A stretch of 25,485 bases of DNA from JBEKZQ01 sp049509675 (GTDB lineage: Bacteria > Planctomycetota > Planctomycetia > Pirellulales > Thermoguttaceae): assembly GCA_049509675.1 (NCBI GenBank), contig JBEKZQ010000016.1:1-25485 (forward strand). The letters are read 5' to 3'. The notes beneath the pieces were generated by a model. It was not told where the DNA came from. It did no database searches and saw only the letters and a program-made list of their open reading frames with translations. The translations under genes were made by a program, and so were the position numbers. Shown piece by piece: positions 23,750 through 25,485 of this stretch (position 1 is the stretch's first letter; each line of letters begins with the position of its first letter).

Positions 23750-23757
23750 CTGATGTC
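23750..23757 (+). repeat. CTGATGTC junction motif, copy 13
   Basis: The context is CGGCTGATGTCTT. It lies 8 nt after the preceding stop and 70 nt before the RuvB-like gene. The short frame from its ATG has seven codons before TAA. Confidence 0.9.
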
Positions 23758-23786
23758 TTCGTGCATGAAGATGTAACCGAAAACCC

Positions 23787-23802
23787 AGCGCAACGCTGCG
23801 CT
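23787..23802. repeat. AGCGCA-TGCGCT hairpin
   Basis: A 6-bp inverted repeat with a 4-nt loop (AGCGCA, ACGC, TGCGCT) lies between junction motif copy 13 and the RuvB-like gene. It resembles a short dispersed hairpin repeat of the type seen elsewhere in the window. Confidence 0.5.
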
Positions 23803-23827
23803 ACCTTATTGACCGGCGAAGAGAACC

Positions 23828-24781
23828 ATGAGCCACTCGACCGACGTAAGCGATTTCCAGCCAACCTCCTTGTCCCATCTGATCGGGCAGCGGAACGTCA
23901 TCCGCCAAGTCGAGGTGGCGCTGGATGCCTGCCAGCAGGACTGCAAGCGATTCGACCATGCCATGCTCGTCGGCCCGCCGGGGCTGGGCAAGAGCGCCCT
24001 GGCCGCTGTGATCGCCCAGGAGATGGCCGCCGATTTCCACGAGGTCTTGGGCCAATCGCTCAACAGCGTGGCCGACTTGAACGGTCTGCTTCTGGCTGCC
24101 AGGGACAAGGACATCGTCTTCGTCGACGAAGCCCACGAAATGAAGCGAATGTACCAGACGGCCTTGTATCTCGCCCTCGACAAGCAGTGCGTGTTCATCA
24201 AGGGGGCGAACTTATCGCCGCAAGGCTTCCCCCTCGGCAGATTCTCGCTGCTCCTGGCCACGACGGACGAATTTTGCCTGCTCCAACCACTTCGGGACCG
24301 AATGAAGCTGGTTCTGCGGTACGAGTTCTACTCGGACGACGAACTCGGCCAGATCATCCATCATCGTGGCCGGGCCTTGGGCTGGAACATCGAGGACGCC
24401 CTGGTGCCCCAGATCGCCCAACGGTCCAAAGGAACACCCCGGTTGGCACTGCGCCTACTGCAATCGTGCCATCGGGTCTGCCGATCATTGGGTGAATCGT
24501 CGATCACCGCCGACCACCTGCAGAAGGCGTGTGGATTGGAACAGATCGACGATCTGGGCCTGGGCAGGAACGAACAACAGTACCTACGAATCTTGGCCCA
24601 AGGTCCGAACCGGCTGAACGTGTTGGCGTCGAGGTTGGCGCTACCGGGTCGCACGGTCAGCCAAGTCATTGAGGCATTCCTGATCCGGGCGGGCCTGGTC
24701 GCCAAGGATCACCAGGGCATTCGCCAACTGACCGCTCGGGGGAGGGAGCATTTGTTGGGGAACCGTCCAAAGTCCGCTTAA
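23828..24781 (+). CDS. RuvB-like AAA+ ATPase with winged-helix C-terminus
   Basis: This 317-residue protein has the full RuvB layout. LSHLIGQ is followed by Walker A GPPGLGKS (about 49-56), Walker B IVFVDEAHE (about 96-104; canonical RuvB has DEIH), and sensor 1 LATTDE (about 143-148). PLRDRMKLVLRYEFYSDDEL (about 154-173) corresponds to the RuvB arginine-finger segment, and GTPRLALRLL (about 202-211) to sensor 2. The C-terminal winged helix includes LGLGRNEQQYL, LASRLALPGRTVSQVIEAFLIRAGLV and TARGREHL. RuvB normally drives Holliday-junction branch migration with RuvA and RuvC, neither of which is here. The divergence suggests a paralogue serving a mobile element or stress locus rather than the housekeeping ruvB; that is inference. 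GAAGAGAACC precedes the ATG. Confidence 0.9.
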   Translation: MSHSTDVSDFQPTSLSHLIGQRNVIRQVEVALDACQQDCKRFDHAMLVGPPGLGKSALAAVIAQEMAADFHEVLGQSLNSVADLNGLLLAARDKDIVFVDEAHEMKRMYQTALYLALDKQCVFIKGANLSPQGFPLGRFSLLLATTDEFCLLQPLRDRMKLVLRYEFYSDDELGQIIHHRGRALGWNIEDALVPQIAQRSKGTPRLALRLLQSCHRVCRSLGESSITADHLQKACGLEQIDDLGLGRNEQQYLRILAQGPNRLNVLASRLALPGRTVSQVIEAFLIRAGLVAKDHQGIRQLTARGREHLLGNRPKSA

Positions 24782-24792
24782 TTGTCGGCAAA

Positions 24793-24822
24793 TTGGTGTC
24801 CGACTGATGTCTAATTTCCGTC
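24793..24822 (+). repeat. Extended junction block (degenerate plus exact motif)
   Basis: TTGGTGTC (24793-24800), a degenerate copy, is followed by the exact CTGATGTC and then TAATTTCCGTC. A block with TGGTGTC and AATTTCCGTC recurs at 25467-25485, and CTGATGTCTAATTTGCGTC recurs at 24916-24934. Confidence 0.7.
24804..24811 (+). repeat. CTGATGTC junction motif, copy 14
   Basis: The context is CGACTGATGTCTA. It lies 22 nt after the stop of the RuvB-like gene and 24 nt before the small ORF at 24836. Confidence 0.9.
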
Positions 24823-24835
24823 AAAGATGCGTCCA

Positions 24836-24919
24836 ATGTCAGACCAATTTACCGACCAGGCGAAGGCGGCAGTCGCCACCGCCAGGATGGGATCACCTGT
24901 CCGAATGCCGTCCAACTGA
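24836..24919 (+). pseudogene. Truncated copy of the 5' end of the HTH gene
   Basis: From ATG 24836 (or 24827, MRPMSDQFTDQAKAAVATA) a 27-30 codon frame runs to the TGA of junction motif copy 15. The region from 24804 to about 24890 aligns without gaps to the region from 24916 onward, about three quarters identical, including both the leader and the first 20 codons of the HTH gene (MIVQFPDKTKVAVTIAEMA). After that the similarity is lost and the frame ends. It is a relic or small paralogue produced by duplication of a junction-plus-gene start. The protein fragment alone lacks the HTH. Confidence 0.65.
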
Positions 24920-24923
24920 TGTC
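24916..24923 (+). repeat. CTGATGTC junction motif, copy 15
   Basis: The context is CAACTGATGTCTA. Its TGA ends the truncated ORF, and the HTH gene starts at 24948, 24 nt downstream with CAGGAG between. It is the last exact copy in the window. Confidence 0.9.
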
Positions 24924-24947
24924 TAATTTGCGTCAGGAGTGCGCCCA

Positions 24948-25427
24948 ATGATTGTCCAATTTCCCGACAAGACGAAAGTCGCAGTGACCATCGCCGAGAT
25001 GGCGAGGATGCTCAACCTCTCCAGGCAGCGACTCCATCAGTTGATCGGCACGGCGTTCCCGTATCCGGTGTACAACATCACGACTCGGCGACCTTTCTAC
25101 ACCGAAGAACTCCAGCGGGTCTGCCTTGAAGTGCGGCACCGGAACTGCGGCGTCGACGGGAAGGCCATCTTGTTCTACGCCCGGCGTGGAGGCGCTCCGT
25201 CGTCGCCGACGAAGAAACTGAAGAAGGCAAAACCGAACTCGGCGCACGTTGCCATCCTCGATGCGGTGAGGGCGCTCGGCTTGGTGAGTGCGACCGCCGA
25301 TCAGGTCGAATCGGCCATCAAGGTCTTGTTCCCTCGTGGCATCGAATCGGCGGATCAAGCCGAAGTCATCCGAGGGGTTTTCGTTCATCTCCAGCGTCAG
25401 AATCGTGCCGATAATGGCGGGCGATAA
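24948..25427 (+). CDS. Small HTH DNA-binding protein
   Basis: This 159-residue protein has a helix-turn-helix at about residues 13-35 (VTIAEMARMLNLSRQRLHQLI). A short wing-like segment follows (FPYPVYNITTRRPFYTEEL), as in excisionase/MerR-type HTH domains, where the Tyr/Phe-x-Thr/Ser-x-x-x-Leu part anchors the wing. A basic linker (SPTKKLKKAKPN) leads to a C-terminal helical domain of unknown type. AGGAG lies 9 nt before the ATG at 24948; the in-frame GTG at 24939 lacks the spacing. A 5' relic copy precedes it. As a possible regulator or excisionase-like factor it is the best candidate in the window for controlling the array, but that is inference. Confidence 0.8.
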   Translation: MIVQFPDKTKVAVTIAEMARMLNLSRQRLHQLIGTAFPYPVYNITTRRPFYTEELQRVCLEVRHRNCGVDGKAILFYARRGGAPSSPTKKLKKAKPNSAHVAILDAVRALGLVSATADQVESAIKVLFPRGIESADQAEVIRGVFVHLQRQNRADNGGR

Positions 25428-25466
25428 CTACCCTTATCAGCCCAGTTAGGGGCAATCGGAGTCAAA

Positions 25467-25485
25467 ATGGTGTCAAATTTCCGTC
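25467..25485 (+). repeat. Degenerate junction motif at the window edge
   Basis: ATGGTGTC (two mismatches to CTGATGTC) is followed by AAATTTCCGTC. TGTCAAATTTCCGTC matches TGTCTAATTTCCGTC at 24808-24822 with one mismatch. It is cut by the window end, so the array probably continues to the right. Confidence 0.6.

Noticed and set aside
18864..24923. CRISPR array
   Set aside because: The repeated word is only 8-13 nt and the intervals range from 81 to more than 1000 nt and contain genes; no uniform spacers and no Cas genes.
18864..24923. Classical integron with attC sites
   Set aside because: No RYYYAAC/GTTRRRY core pairs or 60-150-nt imperfect palindromes flank the motif, and no tyrosine integrase is in the window. 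The cassette idea is kept only as an analogy.
18864..24923. Hammerhead ribozyme cores (CUGAUG... with GAAAC downstream of several copies)
   Set aside because: The hammerhead core needs CUGANGA; here the base after CUGAUG is always U. The stem II region does not pair consistently, and the GAAA words coincide with ribosome-site purine runs.
18864..24923. Leader peptides starting at the motif's ATG (TGATG stop-start coupling)
   Set aside because: The frame from this ATG is in phase with the next gene at some copies, ends after a few codons at others, and overlaps out of phase at others, so there is no consistent leader product.

Overview
The window looks chromosomal and planctomycete-like (Pirellulales-type). 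It is GC-rich and carries two DUF1559 pseudopilin-like proteins with the H-X9-DG ending, a PEP-CTERM autotransporter-repeat protein, very large uncharacterised proteins and many short dispersed hairpin repeats. The lineage call is inferred from these families, not from a marker gene.

Left half (1-16110), ordinary core and lineage genes: DUF1559 paralogue 1 (213-1502, +), a PEP-CTERM surface protein (1629-3053, -), DUF1559 paralogue 2 (3787-5118, +) with a duplicated leader and its own terminator, an uncharacterised membrane-anchored protein (5428-7464, +), a 1414-residue cytoplasmic-type protein (7532-11776, -) with an in-frame 75-bp tandem repeat, a secreted PQQ beta-propeller protein (12145-13647, +), then purH (13766-15325) and trpC (15325-16110), which overlap at TGATG. 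Tandem 7-bp repeats (GAAAACT type) sit at the edges of the 678-residue gene.

Middle (16110-18860), decayed region: a 3'-truncated SDR oxidoreductase, a segment without a supported gene, an amino-acid permease that has lost its first membrane segments, and a fragment of a trypsin-like protease.

Right part (18860 to the edge), the most unusual part: a one-directional array of small genes, mostly 43-160 codons. The exact octamer CTGATGTC (consensus CGRCTGATGTCYT) occurs 15 times in about 6.1 kb, always on the coding strand, at or just after the end of one gene and usually 18-47 nt before the start of the next. In eight cases its TGA is the stop codon of the open frame before it. The array holds a 43-residue zinc-ribbon protein, two small families I associate from memory with mobile elements, a 289-residue planctomycete hypothetical, a RuvB-like AAA+ ATPase and a HTH protein preceded by a decayed copy of its own 5' end. 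Two 16-bp-stem, 3-nt-loop hairpins lie in stretches without a convincing gene. The array runs off the right edge, where a degenerate copy of the junction sequence begins. It resembles a gene-cassette array or a phage-type set of gene-associated sequences, but no integrase and no attC-like site is visible. I regard it as the candidate undescribed system.
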